59,114 nucleotides of DNA, taken from positions 1 to 59,114 of the forward strand of contig JTDA01000021.1 in the NCBI GenBank assembly GCA_000803105.1, given 5' to 3'. Below, piece by piece: positions 42,819 through 51,816 of this stretch. Every line of letters begins with the position of its first letter. Positions within the stretch are counted from its first letter, which is position 1. The translations under genes were made by a program, and so were the position numbers. The notes under the pieces were generated by a model. It worked only from the letters and a program-made list of their open reading frames with translations, had not been told where the DNA came from and did not search any database. This stretch comes from Coprobacter secundus (GTDB lineage: Bacteria > Bacteroidota > Bacteroidia > Bacteroidales > Coprobacteraceae).

Positions 42819-43550
42819 ATGAGAGAAGCCTCAATATTCGTATCCAACCGCAAGCAGTCCATTACAGCCAACAGGATAAAAAACATACTATGGTACATCG
42901 GGGAATGCTATATACTGCTCCGTAACGACAAAGCAAAATACTCCAAAACATACGTAAAAGAACACACGGCAATACACTTCGAAGATTTCCTGCGCTTCAG
43001 ACTGGTCGAAGACTACCTGGCCAAAAACAAAAACCTCCTGAAAACCAGGACATCCGACCTCGACGAAATCAGTTTTACCTCAGAAACACAAAAAGAATAC
43101 ATAGACCAGACCGATTACAAACAAAAAACCGACAAAATCGACATATTTATCAATAAATTAGGACTGGCACAAACCTGGGGAGAAAACGAAGACAAAATAT
43201 ATTTCGCCATAGAATGCAAAAGAATCAGTAACCTATCAGACACCAGCCGCTACATCGGAGACCTGCTCAAATTCACAAACAGAAGCTACATCGAGATAAG
43301 GCTGCCCTTCGAAGGACAGCTGGGATTCATAGAGTCCCATTCCCTGTCCGACCGGCAAATAGTCGAAGAGATAAACGGCAAACTCCGACATGCAAGCCAC
43401 ATTACGACAGAACGGCCATTACGGCTATGTCCCATCCATCCGGACATCCCGGGTACCTACAAATCCATACACCGACGGAACACAAACATAAAAGAAACAT
43501 TTTCCATATACCATATCTTCCTGGACTACTCCGATATAGTAACCAGCTGA
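42819..43550 (+). CDS. PD-(D/E)XK-like protein, methylase partner
   Basis: 243 residues, no named family recognised. The segment KIDIFINKLG (~106) followed by KIYFAIECKRI (~127) matches the D...ExK core of the PD-(D/E)XK nuclease fold, with a helical N-terminus. Located 4 bp behind the methylase and clearly in its operon. Likely the cleavage or effector subunit of a two-gene restriction-type defence system. Nuclease assignment is inferred from motif spacing. Confidence 0.6.
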   Translation: MREASIFVSNRKQSITANRIKNILWYIGECYILLRNDKAKYSKTYVKEHTAIHFEDFLRFRLVEDYLAKNKNLLKTRTSDLDEISFTSETQKEYIDQTDYKQKTDKIDIFINKLGLAQTWGENEDKIYFAIECKRISNLSDTSRYIGDLLKFTNRSYIEIRLPFEGQLGFIESHSLSDRQIVEEINGKLRHASHITTERPLRLCPIHPDIPGTYKSIHRRNTNIKETFSIYHIFLDYSDIVTS

Positions 43551-43793
43551 AACACCCTCTTGTGTAGACCCCTGTATATCATTCATAACCTCCTTAGAAT
43601 AGAAAATATCAGAAAAGATACCTTCCGAATAAAGCATGCCGTTATGCCCCCACAGGGCCTGCCGGAGAACCCCGGGGGATAGAAACAAAGGGCAGCAATT
43701 TGCCTGAAACACCGGAAAACAGTTAGATGAAATTCTCCACACCCAAATGATTCCCCCCCCTCATAAATATTCCGAAAATGTTCATTGGGCCGT

Positions 43794-44918
43794 TCAGAAG
43801 ATATACTGCATACGTGCCTGTACCAAAAAGAAATCCTCCTGATAAAAGCTGTTGCAATGCCTCCCCACCCATACATAACCGCCATTAACCTTCACTCCGA
43901 AATATTCGTTAAGATAAAAGTTTATACCCAAAGACAAGTCCTTTTCCTCCCCACCCCGGATTTGCGCCTTGCCGTCATTCAAATCGGTATAGTTGAAGCG
44001 AGCCACCAATTCTATCGCTTGCGAAGATACAGGACGCCCCGGAATACCGTACACGGAATCATAACCGAACCCGCGTCCCTTGACAAGAAACCCTCCCTGT
44101 ATATATCCGCCATGCGGACAGAAAGCATGTTTTCCCCCGGTACGGCCAAACCTGTCAAAACAATACTCGGCCTGCAGCATGAAGCGCGGAGCAGTGAGCA
44201 ACGCCTCCATCACACCCTTCACTTCCGAGCCCTTGTCAGATATTCCAGCCCCAAGCAACGGAGCAGGAAACATGGACGTAATCCCCACACACCCTATTTC
44301 TCCCGTCGGGGCTTCCGGAGTATTTACCTCCTGGGTACGGAAAGAGAAAGCCCCTCCGAAATGCAACAGCCGATGGTCACTGCCCTGTTTTCTCCATACG
44401 GCACGGCTGGTAGAAACAAAAGCGTTTCTTTGCCCGTCACCTATCTCATTAAGGTCGTTGTGGGTATATATACCGGTTCCCAAGTACCAGCGGGCATTGT
44501 AAAAATGATAGGTCGCCCCCAACTTCCGGCTATCAGAAAAAGCCAAGACAGAAGCAGCGGACTGATGGAAACGGAGGTTAGCCGCACTGATCAGTATGTC
44601 CATAGAAAAAGGCTCATAACTGTTTCCGAACGACAACACACCGTTCTTGAAGCGGTAGCCCAGCACCAAGTCCTTGAAGACCAACTTTCCGTCTCCTATT
44701 CCCACGTCGGCCTTTACCTTGAACCTTCTGTAAGTTGCCTTGAATCCCACCCGGAAGTCTTCTATCCGATAATACCCCTGCGCCTTTTCTTTCCCATATC
44801 CTGAAACAGTCGCATCAAGCAGAGCCCTTGAACGGAATTTTACCTGCAACGGTCCATTCGCCCGGACAACCGGCCAGACCATAAAAAAGACCGCTATAAG
44901 CATCAGTATCCTTTTCAT
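43794..44918 (-). CDS. Phosphate-selective-type porin (OprO/OprP family)
   Basis: 374 residues. Signal peptide (FFMVWPVVRANG), then about sixteen amphipathic strands with FKVKADVGIGDGKL, LGYRFKNGVLSFGNSYEPFS and GGYIQGGFLVKGRGF, ending QARMQYIF with the terminal Phe of outer-membrane barrels. It would form a channel for anions such as phosphate or pyrophosphate. A 51-residue ORF precedes it with a 4-bp overlap. Confidence 0.85.
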   Translation of the reverse strand: MKRILMLIAVFFMVWPVVRANGPLQVKFRSRALLDATVSGYGKEKAQGYYRIEDFRVGFKATYRRFKVKADVGIGDGKLVFKDLVLGYRFKNGVLSFGNSYEPFSMDILISAANLRFHQSAASVLAFSDSRKLGATYHFYNARWYLGTGIYTHNDLNEIGDGQRNAFVSTSRAVWRKQGSDHRLLHFGGAFSFRTQEVNTPEAPTGEIGCVGITSMFPAPLLGAGISDKGSEVKGVMEALLTAPRFMLQAEYCFDRFGRTGGKHAFCPHGGYIQGGFLVKGRGFGYDSVYGIPGRPVSSQAIELVARFNYTDLNDGKAQIRGGEEKDLSLGINFYLNEYFGVKVNGGYVWVGRHCNSFYQEDFFLVQARMQYIF

Positions 44919-45070
44919 GCCTTGACGGTATTAACAAGAACAGGAAGGAGACCTTCTGCAGAAGCTACCCATCCATAGTCGGCCACAGGCTCGACCCTCA
45001 TGATTGCCGATATCCTTCCTGCCCGCCCACGGGCAAGCAAATCCATTACATAGCTGCTCCACCATTTCAT
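44915..45070 (-). CDS. Small ORF coupled to the porin
   Basis: 51 residues from the ATG at 45068-45070 to TGA overlapping the porin start. WSSYVMDLLARGRAG and MRVEPVADYGWVASAEGLLPVLV look like genuine protein, but I recognise no family. The start may belong to a longer, now truncated gene whose 5' part is replaced by the SnoaL-like remnant upstream. Confidence 0.4.
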   Translation of the reverse strand: MKWWSSYVMDLLARGRAGRISAIMRVEPVADYGWVASAEGLLPVLVNTVKA

Positions 45071-45087
45071 ATCTGTTTCTTTTTTAA

Positions 45088-45433
45088 TTATTCACCTAAA
45101 GTTTTTGTAAAGGCAAGCGCAGAAAGCCGCCATCTCCCGTTTTCCATGACATATACACCGGTTACAGCTTTCTGATACCAAATACCAACTGTACGGACGG
45201 TTTCTATCTCCTGTTGCTTGCCCCAATAGCCGCCCATGTGTACAAATCACAAGTTCTCATGGAACAGTTCCGCCAACTTCTCCACATCCTTCTCTGCCAT
45301 CCAATCCCATCTGTCGTTCGGCAAACCCACTATCGCCTGCTCTTCGACTGTACCTATTTTCTGCCTCTCCCCGTGCATTTGCCCCGACCGTCAAAGCCAG
45401 AAACATCAATACCGTAATGGCCAAAGATTTCAT
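45088..45433 (-). pseudogene. SnoaL/DUF4440-like protein, frame-broken
   Basis: A start with signal peptide (KSLAITVLMFLALTVGA) is followed by segments in a second phase: NDRWDWMAEKDVEKLAELF, then after a stop FVHMGGYWGKQQEIETVRT, IWYQKAVTGVYV and ENGRWRLSALAFTKTLGE. Together they form most of a SnoaL-like (NTF2-fold) protein with at least one frame change, one stop and a missing middle. The gene is not functional in this strain. Confidence 0.75.
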
Positions 45434-45610
45434 ATCGCACCGATTCGAAACACTACTTACAATAAATACGGCACCTCGGTATAGCCCAAACCAATTTCCC
45501 CCTTGCCGTTTGTCCTCGACAACGATACTACGGCAAAGATAGCAATGATGCGAAAAAGCACGGTTATAAAAAAATACCATAAAGCACAATCCCACTCTCA
45601 AAAGGAATGG

Positions 45611-46435
45611 CTACTCCCTGTAATCCGACGGCCTCACACCCAAATTCTGCTGCACATAACGGCTGAAATAAGCCGGTGACGAGAAACCGAACATATCGGA
45701 AATCTGGACGAAAGTCAAGGATTTGTCACGTAGCAAGCGAGTTATGTCGAGTATCGTATAACGGTTGATCCAGTAGTTGGCGGCATATCCGCTGACCTTT
45801 TTCGACACCTCCGACAGATATTTCGACGTGACGCACAAGCAATCGGCATAATAAGTCACCTCCCGATGCTCGCGGTATGTACCCTCCTCCAGCATTTTCA
45901 GGAAACGGTTCATGATAGAAGCGTTCTGCGTCGAAATATCACTATCCCCATAAATGCGGGCGTGGAAATCGAAGAAGTCGAGAATCGCCGCCTGCATGGT
46001 GTTGATAAGCGTTTCCCGGTAAAAACGGTGCCCCGTGTCCCGGATACGCTGCTCCAGCAGGTCGAAATCGCGGCGGCAGACAATCTGCTGTTCCGGTGTA
46101 AGGTGCATGACCGGATTGAGAAAAAGAGCCAACGACCCCTTCATCCCATAATTGCTCTGTGGCGTACACAAGTCTATAAAACCGGGAGTAGCATAGATTA
46201 TCCTGCACCGGAAATCATCCGACGGCTCTATCTTGTCTATCAGTTTCCGTTTGCGGATAATGGACAAATCCCCCGCATGCAACTCGAAATCCCGTTCATT
46301 GAAACGGTAACGGCACGTCCCCCCCACACAGAGCAAATGCGCCAGATACTCCTTATCGATATCCGTCTTTATCACACCGAGGGCATCGGCAACGATTATG
46401 TCGTTTTGTCCTTCCATCATACGCACCTTATACAA
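45611..46435 (-). CDS. AraC-family transcriptional regulator
   Basis: 274 residues. The N-terminal sensor domain (CRYRFNERDFELHAGDLSII) precedes two C-terminal HTH motifs (ADCLCVTSKYLSEVSKKV, FVQISDMFGFSSPAYFSRYV) and the closing GVRPSDYR. It neighbours a set of flavodoxins and aldo/keto reductases and probably regulates them. TACTTTTG at 46438-46445 (minus strand) lies just upstream of the start, too close for a standard leader; an internal start MMEGQND at 46420 is possible. Confidence 0.85.
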   Translation of the reverse strand: MYKVRMMEGQNDIIVADALGVIKTDIDKEYLAHLLCVGGTCRYRFNERDFELHAGDLSIIRKRKLIDKIEPSDDFRCRIIYATPGFIDLCTPQSNYGMKGSLALFLNPVMHLTPEQQIVCRRDFDLLEQRIRDTGHRFYRETLINTMQAAILDFFDFHARIYGDSDISTQNASIMNRFLKMLEEGTYREHREVTYYADCLCVTSKYLSEVSKKVSGYAANYWINRYTILDITRLLRDKSLTFVQISDMFGFSSPAYFSRYVQQNLGVRPSDYRE

Positions 46436-46508
46436 AACAAAAGTACAAATAAATGTCGAATAGCAGCCGGATTCAATCTTCTTTTCGATTTATTTAAATG
46501 AAAACGAA

Positions 46509-46803
46509 TCACTTATTTGTTATATTGATTGCCCTTAACCAGTCTTCAACCCCTTCCGTATTCCTTCCGGTCGTCCCGAACCCTTGCAGATGCAAGGAGT
46601 TTGAGGTAAGTTCCACAATTTTGGCAAGCGTCTCTTCCCGATAGGTAGAAGCATAAGTACAGAACGGTACGACAATCTTGCCCGAAAAGTCATACTCCGG
46701 ACTTTCGAGAAATGACCATACGGCCATCGGAGCAGTATGCCACCAGACCGGACAACCCACAAAGACAACATCATAACCATCAAAAGTAACACCATTCCCT
46801 TCA
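46509..46803 (-). pseudogene. Flavodoxin, N-terminal part missing
   Basis: Reading from about 46803: NGVTFDGYDVVFVGCPVWW, then TYASTYREETLAKI, matching residues ~100 onward of the flavodoxin at 49752. The first ~95 residues, including the FMN phosphate loop, are gone; DNA upstream is the RibD-like gene. A deletion fused the two regions. Only a weak in-frame GTG start remains. Confidence 0.8.
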
Positions 46804-47517
46804 TTTGCGCCAATCCTTATGAAATTTATATCGCATCCACATTACACCATGCTCCCGCCGGGAAGCCGAGAGCAATTGCAGGCGTTGCCCCCCTGCCGGA
46901 CACTCCGTCATCCCGCCCACATACTCGAAGATAGAAGGAATACCCGAAAGCCCGTCGATACCCGGATAGACAACCAAGCTCAATTCATCTATCAGCCCCT
47001 CGGCAAGTAGCGCACCGTTCAATATTCCCCCGCCCTGCACCGAGATAGAACGGATACCGAAAGCCCGGCCCACCATTTCGATTCCCTCCCGGAGACGAGT
47101 AGCATCGCTGGCAATGACATAAGAAATACACATTTCGCGCAAATGAGCAAGATACTCTTCCGTCACATTCCTCCCCACGATGACAAGGATATCATCCCCC
47201 CTCACGGTAGCAGAAGTAAAATAGAGGTCACCCTCCGGGTCAGAAGTGATAAACATATGCTCCGAACAGCGTCTGCCAATGAACACAGCAGGCGTGTCGG
47301 ACGTTACGGCACGACCTGCAACGCCGAACCGTCCAGGAAACACGGCACGGAGAGTATTCTTTCCGAACATCCACGCATCCGTATCCAGCTCATGCCCGAT
47401 GGAGGCATAGACCTTCAACAACTCTCCATGCTCCGCCTTATAAGGAGCAGACCAGCGGCTATCTATCAGCCGGCCATCGACAGAACTCATTATGTGGCAT
47501 ATTATTTTCGGTTCCAT
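46801..47517 (-). CDS. RibD C-terminal / dihydrofolate-reductase-fold protein
   Basis: 238 residues. MSSVDGRLIDSRWS start, FGKNTLRAVFPGR, ISVQGGGILNGALLAEGLIDEL and VYPGIDGL are landmarks of the RibD C-terminal (HTP reductase) family. Such stand-alone proteins reduce small substrates with NAD(P)H and are common in stress clusters. It ends directly at the truncated flavodoxin. Substrate unknown. Confidence 0.8.
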   Translation of the reverse strand: MEPKIICHIMSSVDGRLIDSRWSAPYKAEHGELLKVYASIGHELDTDAWMFGKNTLRAVFPGRFGVAGRAVTSDTPAVFIGRRCSEHMFITSDPEGDLYFTSATVRGDDILVIVGRNVTEEYLAHLREMCISYVIASDATRLREGIEMVGRAFGIRSISVQGGGILNGALLAEGLIDELSLVVYPGIDGLSGIPSIFEYVGGMTECPAGGQRLQLLSASRREHGVMWMRYKFHKDWRK

Positions 47518-47520
47518 ACA

Positions 47521-48522
47521 TCACTTTTTTATAGGCGAACCTCCGAATACCTCGCTCATCCCCATACTCTCGAGAGCCATATCTATCGCCCTTACCTCCT
47601 CACCGGTCAAGTGAATATCCGCTGCACCGATATTCTCTTTCAGTCGGAACAAGCGGCGAGTGCCGGGTATAGGAACGATGGGCGGGCGCTTGTTCATCAT
47701 CCACGCCAACGAGATTTGCGACGCGGTAGCCCGATATCCGTCAGCCAACCTTTCAAGAAGAGAAAACAACGCACGGTTCTTCTCGAAACTCTCCGGGCGG
47801 TACTGCGGCATAGACGCACGATAGTCGGTAGCAGGGTCGAAAGCCGTACCGGCAGTGTAACAATTGGTCAGCAAGCCGTTGGCGAGCGGAGAATGTGCCA
47901 CGAAACCTATGCCGAGCTCCTCGCAGACAGGCAGCAACACCTCGTGCCAACGCGCCATCATCGAAAACCGGTTCTGTATCGCCGCCACAGGGCAGACACG
48001 GTGGGCACGGCGCAGATATTCCTCCGTTGCCTCCGAAATGCCCCAATGCAAGATTTTGCCTTCGCGGATAAGACCCGCCATCACCTCCGCCACTGTCTCC
48101 GGCTCCACAGACGGGTCGATGCGGTGCTGGTAATAAATATCTATACGGTCGGTACGCAGCCGCCGGAGCGACCCCTCCACTGAACGACGGATAGTTGCCG
48201 GACGTGCATCAGGTACCAAGGCGTGAGGCCCTGCGGCATTAGAAACATCAAAAGCCAACCCGAACTTCGTGCCGAGGACAATACTGTCGCGGTAAGGACG
48301 CAAGACCTCACCCAAAAGCTCCTCATTGTCGTGCGGACGGTCAGGCGTTCCATAGACCTCAGCAGTATCAAAGAAAGTGTAGCCCATGCCCACGGCATCA
48401 GCAAGAAGTTCCGTCATCTCGCGCTTGTCGGCCGGCGCACCATAAGCATGGCTCATACCCATGCAGCCGAGCCCTACGGCAGATACCCGCAAGCCGCTCA
48501 ATCCCAATATCCTATATTCCAT
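47521..48522 (-). CDS. Aldo/keto reductase
   Basis: 333 residues. Tetrad landmarks: FFDTAEVYGTP, VLGTKFG, IYYQHRIDPS; cofactor end VPIPGTRRLFRLKENI. Close to the general YakC/AKR11-13 group. It starts 31 bp after the next aldo/keto reductase (48554-49504) and leads into the RibD-like gene after 3 bp, so it belongs to that minus-strand operon. Confidence 0.9.
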   Translation of the reverse strand: MEYRILGLSGLRVSAVGLGCMGMSHAYGAPADKREMTELLADAVGMGYTFFDTAEVYGTPDRPHDNEELLGEVLRPYRDSIVLGTKFGLAFDVSNAAGPHALVPDARPATIRRSVEGSLRRLRTDRIDIYYQHRIDPSVEPETVAEVMAGLIREGKILHWGISEATEEYLRRAHRVCPVAAIQNRFSMMARWHEVLLPVCEELGIGFVAHSPLANGLLTNCYTAGTAFDPATDYRASMPQYRPESFEKNRALFSLLERLADGYRATASQISLAWMMNKRPPIVPIPGTRRLFRLKENIGAADIHLTGEEVRAIDMALESMGMSEVFGGSPIKK

Positions 48523-48553
48523 TACATCTACAATTTACAGTTCATAAAATCCG

Positions 48554-49504
48554 TCAGTCCGGCAACTGCATCTTCAGATACACTTCCCCCTTTTCACCAA
48601 GAGGCATGTTGAAAAAACGCTTCTCCTTGTTGAGCGAACGCATCTGCCCCATCTCCGCGTCACTCAATTTGAAATCGAAAATTCCGATATTCTCCTCGAT
48701 ATAAGCAGGATTCGTAGCACCCGGAATGACCGAAAAGCCCTCCTGTATATGCCAGCGCAAGATAATCTGCGCCGCACTCTTACCATGAGCCCCGGCTATT
48801 TTAAGAATAGTCGGATCCCTCAGCAAAGCCCCGTCCGACATCGCGCCACCCAGAGGAAACCAGCATTCGACCAAAATACCATACGGTTTCACTTTTTCCC
48901 TCATTTCCAGCCGTTGCGCATAAGGATGACACTCTATCTGGAGCACCGCGGGCCTTATACGGGCACTATCCATAATAGTACGGAACACCTCGTCGCTTGC
49001 ATCGAAATTGCTGATTCCGAGAGCACGCACCTTACCAGCTTTTACAGCCCTCTCCATATCCCTCCACGCACCTACGAAATCGCCGACAGGCTGATGCACA
49101 TACAGCAAGTCTATATAATCGAGCTGTAAGCGGGACAACATTCTGTCTATAGCCTCCAGCGTCTTGCCCTCACCGTATTCGGTAGGCCAAAGCTTGCTCG
49201 TAATCCATATCTCCTCACGAGGCACACCACACTCCTTGACAGCCTCCCCGACACCACGCTCGTTCATATAAGCATGAGCCGTATCAATATGCCGGTACCC
49301 GTTCTTAAACGCCACGAGACAAGCCTGTTTGCAATCCTCCACAGATGCCATGAAAGTGCCCAGCCCGAAGCGCGGCATAAAGATTCCATTATTCAATTGC
49401 ACCATAGGTACATTGGCCACAGTTACACAAGTATCTTGCCCGAAAAACGGGGTGTCCACAAAAAAGAACAACCCCAAAAACAACACGATAATTTTCCTTT
49501 TCAT
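48554..49504 (-). CDS. Exported aldo/keto reductase
   Basis: 316 residues from MKRKIIVLFLGLF; a start six residues earlier is possible. Signal peptide, then an AKR5-type reductase: HIDTAHAYMNERGVG, ITSKLWPTE, LYVHQPVGD, VIPGATNPAYIEENI. Periplasmic AKRs are less common and would need exported cofactor, so the cellular location is open. First gene of the minus-strand operon, promoter at 49539-49546. Confidence 0.88.
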   Translation of the reverse strand: MKRKIIVLFLGLFFFVDTPFFGQDTCVTVANVPMVQLNNGIFMPRFGLGTFMASVEDCKQACLVAFKNGYRHIDTAHAYMNERGVGEAVKECGVPREEIWITSKLWPTEYGEGKTLEAIDRMLSRLQLDYIDLLYVHQPVGDFVGAWRDMERAVKAGKVRALGISNFDASDEVFRTIMDSARIRPAVLQIECHPYAQRLEMREKVKPYGILVECWFPLGGAMSDGALLRDPTILKIAGAHGKSAAQIILRWHIQEGFSVIPGATNPAYIEENIGIFDFKLSDAEMGQMRSLNKEKRFFNMPLGEKGEVYLKMQLPD

Positions 49505-49538
49505 ACTTCCTAAAAAATTCATTTGTTCCTTGACATTG

Positions 49539-49546
49539 CAAAATTA
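49539..49546 (-). promoter_or_regulatory. Promoter box TAATTTTG, minus strand
   Basis: CAAAATTA on the + strand, 34 bp upstream of the exported aldo/keto reductase start. Confidence 0.55.
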
Positions 49547-49709
49547 GAAGGAACTTTTCTGCAAAGCTTTACAAGAAATTCGGTTCAAACTACACTTATT
49601 TCGGTTTTTCATTTTTCAACACCCAATACCCCGACCCCCTGATGGCATTTTCCGGAAAAATGGTAATTCGACCCGTAATTTTTATTCGCTCCGGACAGAA
49701 GAACAACTA

Positions 49710-49717
49710 TAATTTTG
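49710..49717 (+). promoter_or_regulatory. Promoter box TAATTTTG, plus strand
   Basis: Bacteroides -7 element 34 bp upstream of the flavodoxin start at 49752; the two divergent operons share the 230-bp gap 49523-49751. Confidence 0.6.
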
Positions 49718-49751
49718 CACACAGAAAAAAACATCAAACCACAATATAAAT

Positions 49752-50402
49752 ATGAAAAAATATTTGATTTACCTGTTGATAGCCATGGCAGCCATAACGC
49801 CAGGAGCTTGTTCGCCCAACGAAGACCACGAACCCGAAACACCGGGAATCGAAACGCCCGATGACGGAAAAGACGACACCCCGGAAAATCCGGACGAGCC
49901 GGAAAACCCCGAAAAGCCGAGCAGCGACACCAAGATTTTGGTCGCCTATTTCAGTTGGGGCGGCACGACACAACGCATGGCACAAGAAATTGCCCGGCAG
50001 ACCGGAGCAGACATCTTCCGTATCGAACCCGCAGTACCCTACCCCACAAACTATACCGAATGCACAGAGGTAGCACAAGAAGAAAAGAACGACGACGCCC
50101 GTCCGGCCATCCAATCGAAAGCCGAGAACTGGGACAAGTACGATACGATATTCATCGGTTGCCCCGTATGGTGGTGGACGACCCCGATGATTATCTGCAC
50201 CTTTGCCGAAAGCTACGACTTCGAGGGCAAGACCGTCGTTCCGTTCTGTACCTACGCTTCGACCTACCGCGACGAAACACTGGCACGCATCGTAGAACTC
50301 ACCCCCGACGCCCGTCACCTGGCCGGAGAAGGACTGACGAGCGGGCGAATCAATGAACAGAACATTTCATCATGGCTTAGAGAAATTGGAATAATCAAAT
50401 AA
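49752..50402 (+). CDS. Flavodoxin-domain lipoprotein
   Basis: 216 residues. Lipoprotein signal peptide (AITPGACSPNED, Cys20) and a Pro/Glu-rich linker to about residue 58. The flavodoxin fold follows with the FMN phosphate loop FSWGGTTQRMA, IGCPVWWWTTPM and FCTYASTYRDETL. A membrane-anchored flavodoxin could deliver electrons in the periplasm. First gene of a three-gene operon. Confidence 0.88.
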   Translation: MKKYLIYLLIAMAAITPGACSPNEDHEPETPGIETPDDGKDDTPENPDEPENPEKPSSDTKILVAYFSWGGTTQRMAQEIARQTGADIFRIEPAVPYPTNYTECTEVAQEEKNDDARPAIQSKAENWDKYDTIFIGCPVWWWTTPMIICTFAESYDFEGKTVVPFCTYASTYRDETLARIVELTPDARHLAGEGLTSGRINEQNISSWLREIGIIK

Positions 50403-50419
50403 TATATAACCTGACAATT

Positions 50420-50980
50420 ATGCACATACTCAAATATATCACCGCAATAGCTGCAACCATGACCATGTCATGCAGCAGTACCGTACAAGCCCAAACAAAA
50501 ACTGACAATAACATGAAATCAGTAATCGTATATTTCACACATTCCGGCAACACCGAACTTGCAGCCAAACAAGTTGCAGAAGCGACAGGAGCGAGAATGA
50601 TAAAGCTTCTGCCCGAACAACCCTATTCATCGGAAGACGTCAATTGGACAAACAAGCAGTCCCGTTGCACACAAGAACACCTCAACCGGTCACTTCGACC
50701 GGCCATTAAGCCCATTGACATCGACTTTGCAAAGATAGATACCCTGTTTGTCGGTTTCCCCATTTGGTGGCACGAAGAGCCGGCAGTGATCCGCACTTTC
50801 CTTGACAAATACCGCGAGCAACTGAAAGGCAAGGAAATACTCCCTTTCTGTACCTCTTACGAAAGCCCGATGTCAGAAGCCGATGCCACATTGAAGAAAG
50901 GCTACCCCTCCCTCAAAATCAAAAAAGGGCTTCGCCTGCCCGCTAAATCAGAAGAAATCAAAAAATGGATATCGAAATGA
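50420..50980 (+). CDS. Flavodoxin-domain lipoprotein, second
   Basis: 186 residues. Lipobox-like MTMSCSSTV (Cys17) and then a flavodoxin fold: FTHSGNTELAAKQV (phosphate loop), VGFPIWWHEEPAV, FCTSYESPM. Starts 17 bp after the first flavodoxin and overlaps the next gene by 16 bp. Also possibly cytoplasmic if MKSVIVYFTHS (residue ~32) is used as the start. Confidence 0.85.
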   Translation: MHILKYITAIAATMTMSCSSTVQAQTKTDNNMKSVIVYFTHSGNTELAAKQVAEATGARMIKLLPEQPYSSEDVNWTNKQSRCTQEHLNRSLRPAIKPIDIDFAKIDTLFVGFPIWWHEEPAVIRTFLDKYREQLKGKEILPFCTSYESPMSEADATLKKGYPSLKIKKGLRLPAKSEEIKKWISK

Positions 50981-51816
50981 ATACAGTAACATTGAACAAC
51001 GGCGTCGAAATGCCCCAGATAGGCTACGGCGTCTTCCAAGTTTCGCCCGCCGAATGCGAGCGTTGCGTAAGCGATGCCCTCAGTGTAGGCTATCGCATGA
51101 TCGACACGGCACAAGCATACCACAACGAAGAAGGAGTAGGAAATGCCGTCCGCAAAAGCGGCATCAGCCGCCAAGAGATTTTTCTCGTATCGAAAGTCTG
51201 GATTTCCAACTACGGCTACGAAAAAGCCAAAACCTCCATCGACGAAAGCCTGCGCAAGTTGCAGACCCACTATATCGACCTGATGCTGCTGCACCAGCCC
51301 TTCTGCGACCGATACGGAGCATACCGGGCTTTGGAAGAAGCATATAAAGAAGGCAAGCTACGCGCCATCGGCGTGAGCAACTTCTATCCCGACCACTTCA
51401 TCGACATCGCCAGCAATATGGAAATCGTCCCGGCAGTCAATCAAGTAGAAACACACGTCTTCGACCAGCAAACCGAGCCGCAGAAAATCATGGAAGAGTT
51501 CGGTACACGCATCATGTCGTGGGGCCCCCTCGCCGAAGGCCGCAACAACTTCTTTACCAACCCGATACTGGCCGAAATCGGTCACAAATACAGCAAGAGC
51601 GTAGCACAAGTAGCTTTGCGTTGGTTGATTCAGCGCGGAGTGATTACCATTCCCAAATCGGCCCACATCGAACGGATGCAGCAGAACATCGACATATTCG
51701 ACTTCACGCTCGACGAAGGAGAAATGGCAACCATCGCCACACTCGACACCGGCAAAAGCCTTTTCTTCGACCACCACGATGCCGAAACGACACGCATGTT
51801 CATGGGATGGAGGTAA
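50965..51816 (+). CDS. Aldo/keto reductase, 2,5-diketogluconate reductase-like
   Basis: 283 residues, no signal peptide. MIDTAQAYHNEEGVG, LVSKVWIS, LMLLHQPFCD, VITIPKSAHIERMQQNI are AKR5-type landmarks. Likely reduces aldehydes or alpha-keto acids in the cytosol. Third gene of the flavodoxin operon; coupling with flavodoxins in one transcript recurs in Bacteroidales stress clusters. Confidence 0.9.
   Translation: MDIEMNTVTLNNGVEMPQIGYGVFQVSPAECERCVSDALSVGYRMIDTAQAYHNEEGVGNAVRKSGISRQEIFLVSKVWISNYGYEKAKTSIDESLRKLQTHYIDLMLLHQPFCDRYGAYRALEEAYKEGKLRAIGVSNFYPDHFIDIASNMEIVPAVNQVETHVFDQQTEPQKIMEEFGTRIMSWGPLAEGRNNFFTNPILAEIGHKYSKSVAQVALRWLIQRGVITIPKSAHIERMQQNIDIFDFTLDEGEMATIATLDTGKSLFFDHHDAETTRMFMGWR

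Noticed and set aside
43551..43793. Possible small gene between the PD-(D/E)XK-like protein and the porin
   Set aside because: Frames there are reverse readings without start signals or family pattern.
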